Assembly (NCBI GenBank): GCA_949358305.1
Contig: OX442321.1
Span: forward strand, 2,170,001-2,234,000
DNA from: Strigamia acuminata
Taxonomy: Eukaryota; Arthropoda; Chilopoda; Geophilomorpha; Linotaeniidae
Reading direction: 5' to 3'
Length of the DNA: 64,000 bases
This document shows, one piece after another, positions 36,585 to 49,335 of this stretch. Under the pieces are notes generated by a model, which saw nothing but the letters and a program-made list of their open reading frames with translations, was not told where the DNA came from and ran no database searches. A program made the translations under genes and the position numbers. Numbering within the stretch: the first letter of the stretch is position 1; each line of letters begins with the position of its first letter.

Positions 36585-37075
36585 CAATGCGAGAGCATTT
36601 ATCAACAATGCGAGAGAATTTTTCAATAATGCAAGAGAATTTTCAATTGTTCGAAAGCAGTTTTCAATTGTTCGAAAGCAATTTTAATTGTTCAGAAGCA
36701 GTTTTAATTGTTCAGAAGCAGTTTTAATTGTTCAGAAGCAGTTTTCACTGTTCACAAGCAATTTTCACTGTTCAAAAGCAATTTTCTCTGTTCAAAAGCA
36801 ATTTTCGCTGTTCAAAAGCAATTTTCGCTGTTCAAAAGCAATTTTCATAGTTCAAAAGCAATTTTAATTGTTCAAAAGCAATTTTAATTATTCAAAAGCA
36901 ATTTTCACTGTTCAAAAGCAATTTTCATAGTTCAAAAGCAATTTTAATTGTTCAAAAGCAATTTTAATTGTTCAAAAGCAATTTTAATTATTCAAAAGCA
37001 ATTTTCACTGTTCAAAAGCAATTTTCATTGTTCAAAAGCGATTTTAATTATTCAAAATCAATTTTCAATTACACA
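36585..37075. repeat. 20-bp minisatellite, TTCAAAAGCAATTTT type
   Basis: Tandem TTCAAAAGCAATTTTAATTG units at 20-bp steps, about 24 copies, with variants ending CACTG, CATAG, CGCTG or AATTA. The left-most units are diverged (CAACAATGCGAGAGAATTT). It abuts a different 21-bp array. Confidence 0.95.
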
Positions 37076-37400
37076 AAAGCCAATTTCAATTACACAAAAG
37101 CCAATTTCAATTACACAAAAGCCAATTTCAATTACACAAAAACTATTTTCAATTATATAAAAACCATTTTCAATTATACAACAGCCAATTTCAATTATGC
37201 CAATTTCAATTATAGAAAAGCCAATTTCAATTACAAAAAAGCCAATTTCAATTATAGAAAAGCCAATTTCAATTACAAAAAAGCCAATTTCAATTATGCC
37301 AATTTCAATTATAGAAAAGCCAATTTCAATTATGCCAATTTCAATTATAGAAAAGCCAATTTCAATTACACAAAACCTATTTCCAATTACATAAAAGCAA
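37076..37400. repeat. 21-bp minisatellite, CCAATTTCAATTA type
   Basis: Units CCAATTTCAATTACACAAAA plus G, 21 bp apart at 37080-37140, then variants with TATAGAAAAG, TACAAAAAAG and deleted forms. It follows the 20-bp array directly; both share ...AAAAGC(C)AATTTT/C..., so one probably evolved from the other by gain of one base. Plus-strand open frames (ISITQKP-type) are repeat translations. Confidence 0.93.
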
Positions 37401-39180
37401 TTACCTACACGAAACCAGTTCACAGTAAATTATGAAAACCGTTTTCAAAACTAGCGATTCCAATTCAAAACACCTAAAAAAAAACCCATTTCACGCACTT
37501 TAAAAAAAAAATGTAAAAAATATGTTTCTGACTATAACTTTTTCTTCCAAAAAAAAATTTATTCCTCCAAAATTAACCCAAGGGATTAAACATTTCAAAT
37601 AAACCAGATAAGACTCAAGCGTAAAACCGCCCAAAATCCAAACAAAAACAAGATAAAACCCTCCTCAACGCCACCAAAGCGAACAGCCCAAAACCCAATA
37701 GACCCACTACTACAAACTCCTAAACATCCTCCCTACATTGCAAAAAGATAAGAAAAGTTCAACCCATGTCAACTCTTTAATTACACACAAAACAACTCTA
37801 TTACCCCCCATCCAAAATATATAAAACAAATTTTTAAAAAAAATAAATTCCCATGCATATTTAATGGGAAAAAAATGGCCAATCGTCCGGCCTATCGTGA
37901 GAACAAACGCGGTATTTTGATTGAAAGCAAGTGTATATCCCACAATGTGAATTCTGGCTGCACATAGCAGGTAGTCATTATCATTTCCAACAAAACGCTG
38001 ACGTTTTCATCATCGGAATCAATGAACAGGAGCCCACTGACAGCTTAATGAGGGAGCGCTCAATTCGGACGCGGTGCAAAAGCTCATTTGCAGGGGCGTC
38101 TGTCAATTCGCCAAAACACACCGGACAGGTATATAGAGGTTCCTTCAACACGTCAATCCACGGAAATGCGCTAATTAGCACCTGACCACTCGTTTGATTG
38201 ACGTGGCGACCACTAAACAACAAAAACTCAAATGAAAAAAAAAAAAACTCTCCTGACTGACACGGGGGATTTAACTCTAAATTATAGGGCGGGACCCATC
38301 ACCTGACTTAAACAAAAAAATAAATAAATACGAAATTAAAGTGTAGAAAAAAACGACTCAGGGTCATCCACTTTTCCTGCACGCAGTCAATAAAAGCAAA
38401 AAAAAAATTAAAAAAAAAATAAAATGTTGATTATTTTTGGCAGCAGATGTCGTGTTGCGATTCGCAAGGTACGGAGAAAGGTTGCAGGAGGCAGACAAGG
38501 GTTAATAACGAGGACAAGCAGGCGTCGCTTAATGAGCGCTATTTTATGCTAATAATGAGCCCATCGCACGAGATGATGCCATTTGTCCAAATAGGCAGCG
38601 TCGGGCGCTGGGATGATTTCCAATTGCATCGTTGGTCGCGTCTAGTCGCCATGAATATTCACATGATGCTTGTAAATGCGAATTAAATGCATAACGCATG
38701 TGCCAGTGATTAAGATGCTGGCAATTTGAGGCCTCATGGACGCCGGCGAAATCAATTAGGGGCCGACGAGCAAAAGAGTTGCCAAAGCCGACCAAATGAG
38801 CCCATTCAGCGCACCAAACAACTCCTTCCTTCTTTTTACTCCTTTTGTTGTTGCTTAAACCGAGAGCAAAAGATCAACGCGCAAATTAATTCCCCGAATA
38901 ACTCCTCTTCCGCCTTTTCAACGCTCCGAAAACACTTTTCCTCATTTAAATTCATCTCCAATTCAACGCTAAATATTTTTAATCCCACTTTAAACCCTCC
39001 TAAACTGCACCCGCGCACTACCAGACACCAATTTCACATTCAAAATATTCAAATCAAATTTTTCCACGCAAAAAATTAAAAAAATAATTAAAAATTCTCC
39101 AAATTTTCAAAATCCGTCAACAAAAATCGTTTCCCAACTGTTTTCTTTCCCTTTTCCCGCCCCCCTCGCCCCCCCGTCGA
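37401..39180. other. Intergenic DNA, A/C-rich then low-copy
   Basis: 37400-37830 is strongly A/C-rich on the + strand with hardly any G, the right flank of the arrays. 37900-38800 is low-copy and of balanced composition; 38850-39130 is again A/C-rich. No supported gene. Confidence 0.4.
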
Positions 39181-42099
39181 TATAAAATAGCAAAACACAT
39201 CAATGTATTTTTTTTCTCTCTCTCTTTCCTTCCTTCCCTTACTGCAGCTCCAAACATCCATTCCACATCAAATAAGTTAGAGTGAGGTGTAAGACGTTCG
39301 CCGTTTCTATAAGGGTCAAATTAGTCATTGGGAGGTGGCCATAAGTCAGGCCCTTATTCCTCCAGCCCACATTCCTCGTGACAGCGCCATGGTTGTTAAG
39401 GCCAAGTGTGTGGCTCCCTAATAGGTCTCTGATAAGTTCCTAACTGGTGGCTCGGCCGGCGGGTGCGGCGATTTATGGCACATTACCCAGGGGTTATCAA
39501 AGCCCCCACCGACGCCTGTGCACAGCTTCGCCAGCACACTTTTCTCTCCTCCAAACCACTCTGCCATTGCCAACAACACTCCACACACACCCAAAAAAAA
39601 AAAATAAAAAAAAAAAATATGCAGCACCAACAAAACTCGATCAGATTACAAAATATAATCTTCGCACTCCCTAATGAGAAATAACAAAAAAATGACAATA
39701 ACCGAACGTAATTAAGCCGTGTGTTGATGCGAAAGGGTTGCGTCCACACACACTCCACAACTACTAATTCGCGTGGGCGCACTAATTAAATGCGTCGTTC
39801 TCGTTCTCGTGCCGTTTGTTTTTGCGCGCGCGTGCAATAAAGCGATGCGGGGAAGCCGAGGGGGTCAGATCTGTCAGAGTGGCATTTATCTGGGATTTGT
39901 AGCGACGGGCTGTGAGTTACGAACGTCACTGATAATGTCCAAGCAGCTGATGAGTGACCTGTCCTTCTCTGGCCGGCTGATGGATGGCGCCCGCCCGCCC
40001 CCGCACGCGCACGCTGACACACACACATTTCCACCGCCAACGTTTCCTCCCATTCGAGATCGCCATCACTGCCACCAGCCGCCCATAATTCGTGAGTGGA
40101 CCCCCTCGATTGCACGCCCACGCTCGCCCGGCGTTACATTCTTATCGGACCGCGAGCGTCTGCAGCCATCAGCCGCAGCGTGACGTCATTTGCGAAAAGG
40201 AGGAATAATAAAAATTTTAAATTTTCTCTTTTTTTTTCCTTTCTCCCCCTGAGTTGATCATTTCTCATTTTTGTTGCTCATATCTGGGGCTGTGTGTGTT
40301 TCGCATCTCTTCAATTATCTCTAGTACGATCCATTGACACGAGAGGGCGGTCGTGACATACGATTGTCGTTCCGGGATGTCGTAAAACAAGACGACCTGA
40401 GAGAAAAGAAGATGGGGATGAGAAGGGAGATAGGCGGAGGAGGGGAAATGAGTGTCTGTACGGCGGCAACGCCCTCTTGGAGGTACCGCAATCAGAGTGC
40501 ACCATCAACTTCCGGTGTCCGCTTCGTGCGCACGCGGGGGGGAGGTGGAATTCTAGAAACAGATGCAAAAGTGCAGTCAAAGTGGAAGAAAATTTAAATT
40601 GGAAAAATCCTTAACTGATTCAAAAAAAAAATATACAAATATAAATAAAAATATAAAAATATTTTTTAGAATTTTATTTTTCCGTCGGTTTTTCATTTCT
40701 TACATTTCTTTAACGTTAAAAAAATCGAAATTCTTTGAAAAATCGCCTCAAATTGACGCCGCCCTCGAATAATAGCCGGGGTATCTGATCGTGTGAGTTC
40801 CAAACGTACATTTACTCGATTTAAATTTACGACTTTAATTTTATTTACATTTATTTATTGTTTATTATTTCCCCGCATAAAGTGGAATCGGCAATGCAGT
40901 GCAGCGGCAATTTATTTTTAAGGGCGCGCTCGAGCTCGAGCCCAAACGCTTGAAAAATCACGTTCCACGAATAGAAAGTAAACGTGTTGTTAAAACACTT
41001 GCAAACAGATATAAGAGCAATATATTGCGAAAAAAAGGGGCATATTGTGTCCCCCAATTTTTATAGAGCTTTTTTGCTCGACTTTTTCGCTCGCTGGCTG
41101 CACGACGCATGCGCACAGCGTGCTTGCGGCGTGTGCGTGCGCTATCGGGGCGCACAATCTGCGTTGATTTAGCTTCCATTTTACATATGCGAAGAGGAAA
41201 TTGTAACATTTATCAAGCGGGGAGCTCCTTTATGGATTCCTTGCATATAATTTCATTTTATAATCGAGTGAAATGATGCGGCCAACGCATTCATCACCTT
41301 TATGGTTATGGCGCAAAAACAATAAATGACTTCCCCGCGTCTGATAAGCACCGTGCAAGCCCGGTGCGCATGCGTCGTCGGCTGGCAAAGGGAGGCAAGA
41401 AAGAATATTAGCCCATCTTATAGCAAAAGGTTAATTTAAGAATACCAAAAGAGCCACCTTTCGTGGGGCGCCGAGTAAACAAACATAAAAGATGAAAAGA
41501 AAGAAAGAAGGGAAGAGGGAAAAGAAAAGAAAAAGGCAAAAAAGCTTTAAAAAAGTGCGTCGTAAATTCAGAAAGATTGGTTTTTTATTTGTCGGAAGAA
41601 GTGAAATCCAGAGAAAGTAGAGAAGGGGGCATTAAAAAAGAGAGATAGGGTCCGTGAAAAATGAAGTCAGTTTTATGAGAAATAACACCATGATACAATG
41701 TCTATTTCTGTCGAAAACTGACAAGTTATCGCCATTTTTTGATTTCCAAAACACTTGGAGGAATGTAAATAAGGCACGTAAAAAAAAATATAACTATTGG
41801 ATCGAATCAAATAAAACGTGATTAAAAAAGAAAACTTAGAAAATCTGCTCTTTTTACTCTTCAAGCTCCAGAATAAAAATTCACATTAACATTTGTTTAA
41901 AGGTAATGTTACCCTAGGAGCGCCGTAATTTTTTTTCCTTAGAAAACCATCCTTTTACTTATTATTATTACTATTATTATTATTGAAGTGTATACTGTCC
42001 GCTGTATGACCAAAACCTTGATTATACCGGCTTTTCTAAATCCCGTCCGCACTCTATCTAAACCAAGATGGCGGGTCTCCGCTATACTCCATGTGTAAC
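39181..42099. other. Low-copy intergenic DNA
   Basis: No supported gene. GC-richer blocks lie at 39280-39550, 39740-40190 and 40900-41400. An ATT microsatellite lies at about 41960-41982. The open frame at 39773-40183 runs over the GC-rich block without a known domain. Confidence 0.35.
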
Positions 42100-42720
42100 T
42101 TGGGCCTATTTCCGATTGGCTGAGCCTTTTCACTTGTGTAGTGATACCAAAAATAGATCAAAACAATGGTTGCCATTTTGACTGCTTTCCAGACAAAACA
42201 ACCAATAAAAAAATTTGAAAATTGTTTTGTTCCCTGAAAGAAGCAAGCAATAAACTTAATAAACAGGAATGTTAAAATAAACCAACATAAATCTTTATTT
42301 TACGACTTCAAAATACATTTTCTTAGAAAATACAAACAACATTACATCATTTCAATGATTAAAATCATCAAACAAATTTAAAACCACTCTGAACTATTTT
42401 TCCTGGTGGCAGCACAGAGTCAGTTACTAAGGAAAAAATATGGAAGCTCTATGGTGACATTTGTGATTGCATCCCAGAATTCACTCCTATCCTTCATGCA
42501 AATCCATCAACTTCTCCGATTGTCACTTTCCTGAAAGAAAACTGTAACCACGTCAACTCAGTAATATTGACACTCCATCCACCAAAAAACCCCCCAAAAA
42601 AAAAACCAAAAAAAAAACCAATGTTTTATTGCAAGAACAAAACAAATCCTGCCAACTGGATTAACCAGATAAAAAGCCATAAACCCCTGAACAACCTCCC
42701 TTGAGCCAATAGGACTAAAT
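42100..42720. mobile_element. Probable inverted-repeat element, GTAGTG family
   Basis: The left side has CCTATTTCCGATTGGCTGAG (from 42105) followed by CACTTGTGTAGTGATACC. The right side has TTGAGCCAATAGGAC (42701-42715), the counterpart in reverse. AACTATTTTTCCTGGTGG at about 42390 matches a motif in the 32.1-kb element. This is a more diverged relative of the elements at 28.1 and 32.1 kb. Boundaries are approximate and no target duplication was found. Confidence 0.5.
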
Positions 42721-42894
42721 CAATAAATTTCACCAAAACTTCAAACTGCAATTCCAACCAATAGCAAAAACATCTAAATCACTTTTACTTCCATTACACA
42801 TCCCCCCACAACATCCTCCTAATTTTTTTCCACAACATCTTTAATCAAACTTTCCATCCTGGTGTGTTATTGTCCCTCGAGAAAATTGCTTCAA

Positions 42895-42932
<38 letters not shown>
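42721..42932. other. A/C-rich DNA ending in a 35-base A run
   Basis: Ends with an uninterrupted run of A at 42898-42932. I find no retrotransposon body upstream that it could be the tail of. Confidence 0.5.
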
Positions 42933-42935
<3 letters not shown>

Positions 42936-44389
42936 GGGAAAGTGTCCAAGAGATTGGACAATAGCTGTAGATGTGCTCCTAAATCACGTGCCAGCCATCC
43001 AAACAATGCTGCGTGGGCGATATTCTTGGCGGGCCCATAAATAGCCAGCCGATGTGGACGGCCAAGCCATACTGGAATGTGCAGGGCGTCTCAGCGTCCC
43101 ATTCATTGCCGCTGAAAAATGAACCAATCCCGAAGTTTATGTTTTCAAAGTGAATTGTGGCGGCACTACGAGCACAACGCACCGCACCACTCTCACAGCT
43201 CACTACTTTGATGGACTCAAATGCGCCTTCCCGCGCTCTACACAACTCGCTTACACGACTATACTCGTCTGTGCCCGCACATTCGCTCTTCCTCGTAAAC
43301 ACCGACCCCCCCCCCCCCAACCCACCCCCACACACCTGCCGAAAAACATCAACAACAAGCAAAGCCAAACACATCCCATAAACACATTAATCTCCATTAA
43401 AATTCACAAATCCAAAGAAAAAGACATTTTTTCTTCTTCGTTTGATGCAGGTATAAAGAAAAAGTGGTTCGATGGCGACCGGCGCGGCCGATCGATTCCT
43501 TTTCTTCGTGCAGAGTGATGAGTGGATGGAAGTGTGGACAAGTGGAAACGATGTCTCTCGGTCAGCCCTCGGTGGCTCGTAAATGCCTCGAGGGCTGTCC
43601 TGCGGCGGTCAGCAGGGGCTGTAAATGTCGCCGGCGGCGCACTCCGATAGCCCCATAAATCGACGCCGAAGGACGGTCCACCGACCGACCTCGAGTGGCC
43701 CTCCCTGCTCTCGGCCGCTGACCGCACTCGCCATCCATCAACCCACATCCTCTGCGTTGGCGCTGCTTCTTCGCTCGCTCCTGCGGGGGCGACAAATCCG
43801 AATTGCGCGTGAAAAGAGGCGAAAAGAGGTGCGCAAAGGGTTGCAGTTGGTTGGATGGAAGCGCGAGGCGCACGAAGCTTTTTAGCGCAGGGCGCGTGGT
43901 GGGTCCCTTAACCGTCACACCGAGTTTTGCCATCACGACAGAAACGTCTCCAATTTCAGACAGCTTTTTGACATTTCAACGGGCTATGAATGTAATCGAA
44001 TTTCGCACGCGCTGTTTTCTTTTTCTTCGCCGCCTACCCACATCCATCCCCAAGGCACCCACCAACAAGACATGACGAAAAGCGTCAACGGATTAAATAT
44101 TCAACGCACCACGTCATATTCAATAATTACCACGATTATTCTTTGGATCGAGTTCACATCCCTGAATAATTCACGTACAAAACTTCTTCTTTTTTTGTTT
44201 TCCCGCCCTCGAAGCTCCCCGAAGAAGAACCTAGAAATGTTTTCCATTCCGCGTGGAAATTGGCGATGGAAAGCCCGCACAATTTTTCATTTACGTTCAA
44301 TAACTTTTCGTCTAAATTTTCGTCTCGAACGAATTTTTGGAAGACACGTCAAACTTGATCCGGATTTTCCGATCAAGTTCTAGGTCAAC
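42933..44389. other. Low-copy GC-rich intergenic block
   Basis: GC-rich, CpG-containing DNA at about 42940-43300 and 43440-44060, with open frames overlapping on both strands and no domain recognised. A C run lies at 43308-43318. At 44299-44338 a copy of the outer part of the next element (TCTAAATTTTCGTCTCG) is found about 102 bp upstream of the second copy inside it. Confidence 0.35.
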
Positions 44390-44633
44390 CTAGGCGCATT
44401 CAATTACTTCTGGTCTAAATTTTCGTCTCGCACCAATTTTTAGACGAAATGTTTTGTTTCTGAATGCAATCGTTTATTTGGGAAATAAACAATTGTTTAA
44501 CTGCTAAATTTGACCTGATTTAAACGAAAAACTCGTTTAAACCCATTTAAACTAGCTTTTAAACGAAAATCTCGTTTAAAATTTGGTTTAAACAAGTTTA
44601 AACGACCGTTTATGGGTTATTGAATGCGCCTAG
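44390..44633. mobile_element. Inverted-repeat element with CTAGGCGCATTCAAT ends
   Basis: CTAGGCGCATTCAAT at 44390 and its exact complement ATTGAATGCGCCTAG ending at 44633 bound 244 bp. The interior is full of TTTAAACGA/TCGTTTAAA palindromes. No coding capacity. The target duplication is unclear because CTAG is itself palindromic. Superfamily not assigned. Confidence 0.7.
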
Positions 44634-44824
44634 TGTTGATTATCATTAACAGTAGGCTTCCATAACTAATCTATTAAACCTATGACGATCCACTGACATC
44701 TATTGGCAAGACATAGCTATGGGGTCCTTTGTTGGATGTGCCCAGGGCCCCAAAGGTCTTAATCCGGCCCTGCGTTTAGTCGTAAACAATAAACAACTGC
44801 TACATATTGTTTAATCTAACTCAA
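44634..44824. mobile_element. Spacer with a one-sided hAT-like terminus at about 44735-44772
   Basis: AATCCGGCCCTG ending at 44772 is the complement of CAGGGCCGGATT, a terminus common among hAT-type short elements, and GGGCCCCAAAGGTCTT lies just inside. I find no second end or duplication, so only a remnant is claimed. Confidence 0.4.
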
Positions 44825-45105
44825 ATTCAATATAAACACGTTTGAACGAGAAAACGACCCATTTAAACACACTTAAACGAGAAAACGACCCATTTAAACA
44901 CACTTAAACGAGAAAACGACCCATTTAAACATGTTTGAACGAGAAAACGACCCATTTAAACACGTTTAAACGAGAAAACGACCCATTTAAACACGTTTGA
45001 ACGAGAAAACGACCCATTTAAACACGTTTGAACGAGAAAACGACCCATTTAAACACACTTAAACGAGAAAACGACCCATTTAAACACGTTTAAACAAAAA
45101 TCTCA
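44825..45105. repeat. 31-bp minisatellite (array C)
   Basis: Units with GAGAAAACGACCCATTTAAA and CACGTTTGAAC, 31 bp apart (GAGAAAAC at 44879, 44910, 44941, 44972, 45003). About nine units alternating between CACACTTAAAC, CACGTTTGAAC and CACGTTTAAAC. The unit resembles both the 31-bp units of arrays A and B and the interior of the element at 44390-44633. Confidence 0.93.
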
Positions 45106-46389
45106 ATTAAAAGTTGATACTATCAGCTGGTGAGTATGCAATCATTGACCGAGATTTCAATTGCAACGGCATCGCTTCGCAGACTGTGAAAGCGGCATTT
45201 GCTCAAGTCCTAATTCGACCGCAAGGTCTCAACGGGTTGAATCGAGATTAGCACGTTTTAGCAGTTGATGGCTGCAAAGAGGCGGCTTTTATCATCGTTG
45301 ATGAATCTGTCGCGTCTCTCGAGATCCATCGGGCCAGACCCACAACCCCCAACCCCCCGCCGCGTGCTTTTTACTTAATCCGACCGATGGCTTTCAGCTT
45401 TCGGTTGCGAAGAGAAAATTGTAGTCGTCGCTTGTGCTCTCTCTCTCCCCCTCTCTCTCCAGCCCCCGACCGACCCCCGTAATCAAAAAGCGGCGTTCCT
45501 AATGAGGCGCATAACTCCCGCCAAAAAACACCCTCGCTGCAGCAAAACAAGGCGAGGATTAAAACGCTGGCAAAAGGACGCGCCGTCCCGCTAATGATGC
45601 TTGTGATAGGCGTCCGACGACGCCGGCTGCGAATCTACTGATTGAATCGTACGTCTTCCGTCCTCTAATGCGGGCCTGGCAATCCATCACCAGGTGAGGT
45701 GCGAGGCGCCTGTCAAGAACGCGTCATCCGAGACGCCGCAGCTCTCAACTTCCCATCTCCATTTTTCATCTCTCCGGGGAGAGTGTGTGGAAGCAACGCG
45801 CGTCTGCCGTCTTGTGAAAGTAGGTGTGTACGCGTCGATCCAAAAAGCAGAAGGAAAAAAAATGTTGACACTCAACTTCTCAATTCGAAAACTTCTTTCA
45901 CAACACAACAGGTCGTTCGAGAAATAAATAAAAATCAAAAACACCGATTTATGTCCATTAGGAATCGTCCACTGTCCGCCATTGTAGTTGTGTTTTCCGT
46001 CGGTGTGGCAATTTCAGGCGTCCGCAAGGAGTTACATTCGGGCAAAACGTTCAACCCTTTTCGTTCCCTTTGGAAACTCCACTTTCCACACGGTTTAATA
46101 TCAAGATTTTTAAAAAGATACACACTATAGGTGCATTCAAAAAGTTGTCTTTTATGTGTTTTTAACGTATGTTTTTCTATATCTTTTAACATCGCAAAAC
46201 AAAAACACAAACACCGATAACAATTATACCACGATAACGCATGTACAGTGTACTCGTAAAAACACAATTGGGTGTACATAATTGCGTCACCTTCAACACG
46301 TTGACACCATAATTTGTTTTAAATTTTTTTTTTCAATTCCAATTCCAACTTACTGCCTGCAGTTGGTTGCAATGCATCACAGGCGAGTA
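45106..46389. other. Low-copy intergenic DNA
   Basis: GC-rich at about 45140-45830, then A/T-rich. No supported gene. TAGGTGCATTCAA at 46130 resembles the end of the element at 44390, but no partner end was found. Confidence 0.35.
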
Positions 46390-46760
46390 AAAGCTTCAAA
46401 ATCCTCACAAAAATCTCTCAAAATCTACAAAAATTTCTCAAAATCCTCACAAAAATCTCTCAAAATCTACAAAAATCTCTCAAAATCTACAAAAATCTCT
46501 CAAAATCTACAAAAATCTCTCAAAATCTACAAAAATCTCTCAAAATCTACAAAAATCTCTCAAAATCTACAAAAATCTCTCAAAATCTACAAAAATCTCT
46601 CAAAATCTACAAAAATCTCTCAAAATCTACAAAAATCTCTCACAATCTACAAAAATCTCTCAAATACTACAAAAATCTCTCAAAATCTACAAAAATCTCT
46701 CAAAATCTACAAAAATCTCTCAAAATCTACAAAAACAACCCAAAATCCGCCCAAAAACCT
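46390..46760. repeat. 20-bp minisatellite, CAAAATCTACAAAAATCTCT
   Basis: Eighteen or so units of CAAAATCTACAAAAATCTCT, almost identical from 46460 to 46730, the most homogeneous 20-bp array in the window. The 176-codon open frame across it is a translation of the repeat. The right edge becomes A/C-rich (CCCAAAATCCGCCC). Confidence 0.96.
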
Positions 46761-49335
46761 CCCAAAACTCCCAAAAATAGAGGTTTGTAGGTATTCCGAG
46801 TCCCCAAAGTGATGAATTTTGCGGGATGGAAAAGTTTAATGCACCGATGATAAAGATCGCCTTTCTTAAAAATGGCCCGCAATGCTAAAAAGTTTGAGAA
46901 CCCCTGGCTTAGATTAACCGATATAATCGCAACATGTTTTGAATAGTCACTACATACATCAAATCTTCGCAACGTGAGTAAATCTGCATTTTTCTTAAAA
47001 ACGCCACCTAACACTAGTCCATCTTCGAACCCGGTCACGCACAGCAAGACCGGTGCTGCCTCATCGAATCGAGAGTGAAGCCAATTCGAGCTGTAACTCT
47101 AAAACAACTTGACGCACGTCTCTTCCAATCCGCGCCATTTCACCTGCAAAAATTCCCAATTGCTGTTTTTCATTCGACATCAAAAACCCCCCAACAGTTT
47201 CATATATAAAAAAAAGGCGCGTAAACACGGTGACAAACGCATTTTAATTTTGTTTCACGAATCCCCGAAGCGTGATGTAGGAGAAAAGAGCACGTCGCTG
47301 ATAATTACATCGACATCCAACGTCGGCCTAAGCAAAGTGGACTCCTATGTGCAACGGATGACGGGAGAGAGGGTTTGAGTCCCCGAGGAAAAGGTCTTGT
47401 CTGCGTGCATTAGCCTCGAGCCGACCTGAGCAGTCTGTGCGTGTGCCGCCCTGTCACTCAGAGACGCCGGCGGCCTTTCGTAGATGCAGCCACCAGCCTC
47501 ACCTAATGGCTCCTAATCAGGCGCCTTTTATCGGCTTAATTACGGACGAATTGAATGTGCTCGCGCCGAGCCTTTCACGTCCATCTACACCGTCAAATCC
47601 TATTTTTATAAGAGGAACAACCAAACTGCCATCTGCCACTTTTTGCATTTTTATTTTAAATAAATTAAAATAATATGAGACCTGACACACTTGACGATCC
47701 CTTGGTAACCGACTATACATATTCGATATTGCAGTTTGTCTTGGGATCTATCGATTTGACGACAAAATCACAATCAACATTGTCAAAGATATAAACAAAT
47801 TCTATTTTAAACATATAGAATGATCTAACAAAATATCTATCACACTAAAATACACTTTTTAAGTAAAGAAAATCAATTCATTACTTGAGTCACTTCATAT
47901 TGTTGAAATCTTGTAAACGAGCCCTCTTACATGTCTCGCAACTCGAGGTTCTGCGTCCGGTAGTTCCGCAACTGACTCTACAGTCATAATTGCTATTTTT
48001 GATGATGGTTTGTTGTTAGCAGAGCTTCTCCTAAGCTGTGGAAGGAATTAACTTGTGTGTTTATTTTATGGAGAAAATATAAGAAGTAGTTTATTAAGAC
48101 ATAAATATCTAAAAGGTAAAGATGTGACAAAAACAAATACAGAGCCAATCTTACATACATGAGTAGACTAAGACTGATATCGATATTTTGCAGTATCGCC
48201 AATACCGATAATCGGCAACCGAATATCGGCCGGTACTTAGTCAAGACAGACTAGTGTTATGTCTTATTTTTTGTGCGCATGTCCATTTTATTTATACAAA
48301 CAAACACCCAAACCACCAAAAAATAAACATCGTCTACACCTACCGGCAAATCCCAAAAATAAACCGCCATCCGTTGTAAGTTAATTTAATATTTGGTTAA
48401 CCAAAAACTCTTTCTCTCCCATTATCTTAGCGGATATCTTAGAAATCAAAAAAAGAAAAAAAAAAATGCAACATCGGTGTAGGAAAGAGGAGAGTGATAA
48501 ACCGATCCCCACAGTGTCATAAAGAACCAGTGCGCAACCACGGAGCAAATCCTCGCTCAATTTCCTGGCCCCAAAGTAGAAAGCTGAAGCAACAGTGAAA
48601 GGTTTCTCGCGGGCAATCAAAGTGAGCACGGAGGGGATGAAGGAGAAGGCGCAAAGTGATCACCTATTGCCCGACGACAAATCCCTTTGGATTGAGACAC
48701 GAGAGATTTGCGCCCGTTCGCTCCACTGACTTTCCTTCACCACGGCCGTAGAACAAACTCGACGGAAACTCTTCGCTTTCCCTTTGATTTTATTGTCATT
48801 CAATTCTTCCCGCACCCACCTCCCCCCGCATAAAAGAAACCACACTTTTTCTTTCTTAAAATTTTTTTAAATTAAAAGTTTGGAAGCTCAAAACAATAAG
48901 TTTAATTTAACCCGCGACGACATTACACGACACTCCACTTCCGACTCCAGCTGCCATATTGGATGCTGGCGGGCGAATCTCGACTTATTGGAGTCCGTTT
49001 GCAATAAAGTGAAAAGGCCCCTTGCAGCGAGCGAGACGATTCGGCCACAAATTAGCCGCTGGATAAAGGATCCCAATGTTGACTCAGCAAGAAAATAATG
49101 CGCTCCATCTGATCCACTAGATGCCAGTCTCAAATACGCGCTTTCATTTCGGAGCAGTCGGTGCGCAACGAGACAAACTCCGCGCGACGGCTTCAATTCG
49201 AGTGCAGTTCGATTCCGAACGATCTCATCCGCAATCCGCAAGTCATATTAGCCGTCCTGCACCTTGTGCTCATATTTCTGTTTGCATTCAACAAGAAATT
49301 ATAAGGGCAATAATAAAATGTTAACATTTTGCAAT
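46761..49335. other. Low-copy intergenic DNA with a solitary hAT-like end
   Basis: No supported gene. AAAAAGTTTGAGAACCCCTG at 46886-46905 has the form of a hAT right terminus, with no left end found. GC-richer low-copy DNA at 47360-47590 and 48650-49250. At 48175-48235 CGATATTTTGCAGTATCG and related motifs suggest another old element. Confidence 0.35.

Noticed and set aside
36948-37435. Open frames with ISITQKP or NFNYRKA-type repeats on both strands
   Set aside because: Translations of the 20-bp and 21-bp minisatellites; no non-repeat coding sequence.
42898-42932. Poly(A) tail of a retrotransposon
   Set aside because: The A run is long, but no reverse-transcriptase coding sequence, SINE-like promoter or target duplication is seen next to it.
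46282-46812. 176-codon open frame on the + strand
   Set aside because: It is a translation of the 20-bp repeat CAAAATCTACAAAAATCTCT, which lacks stops, so the frame stays open by default.
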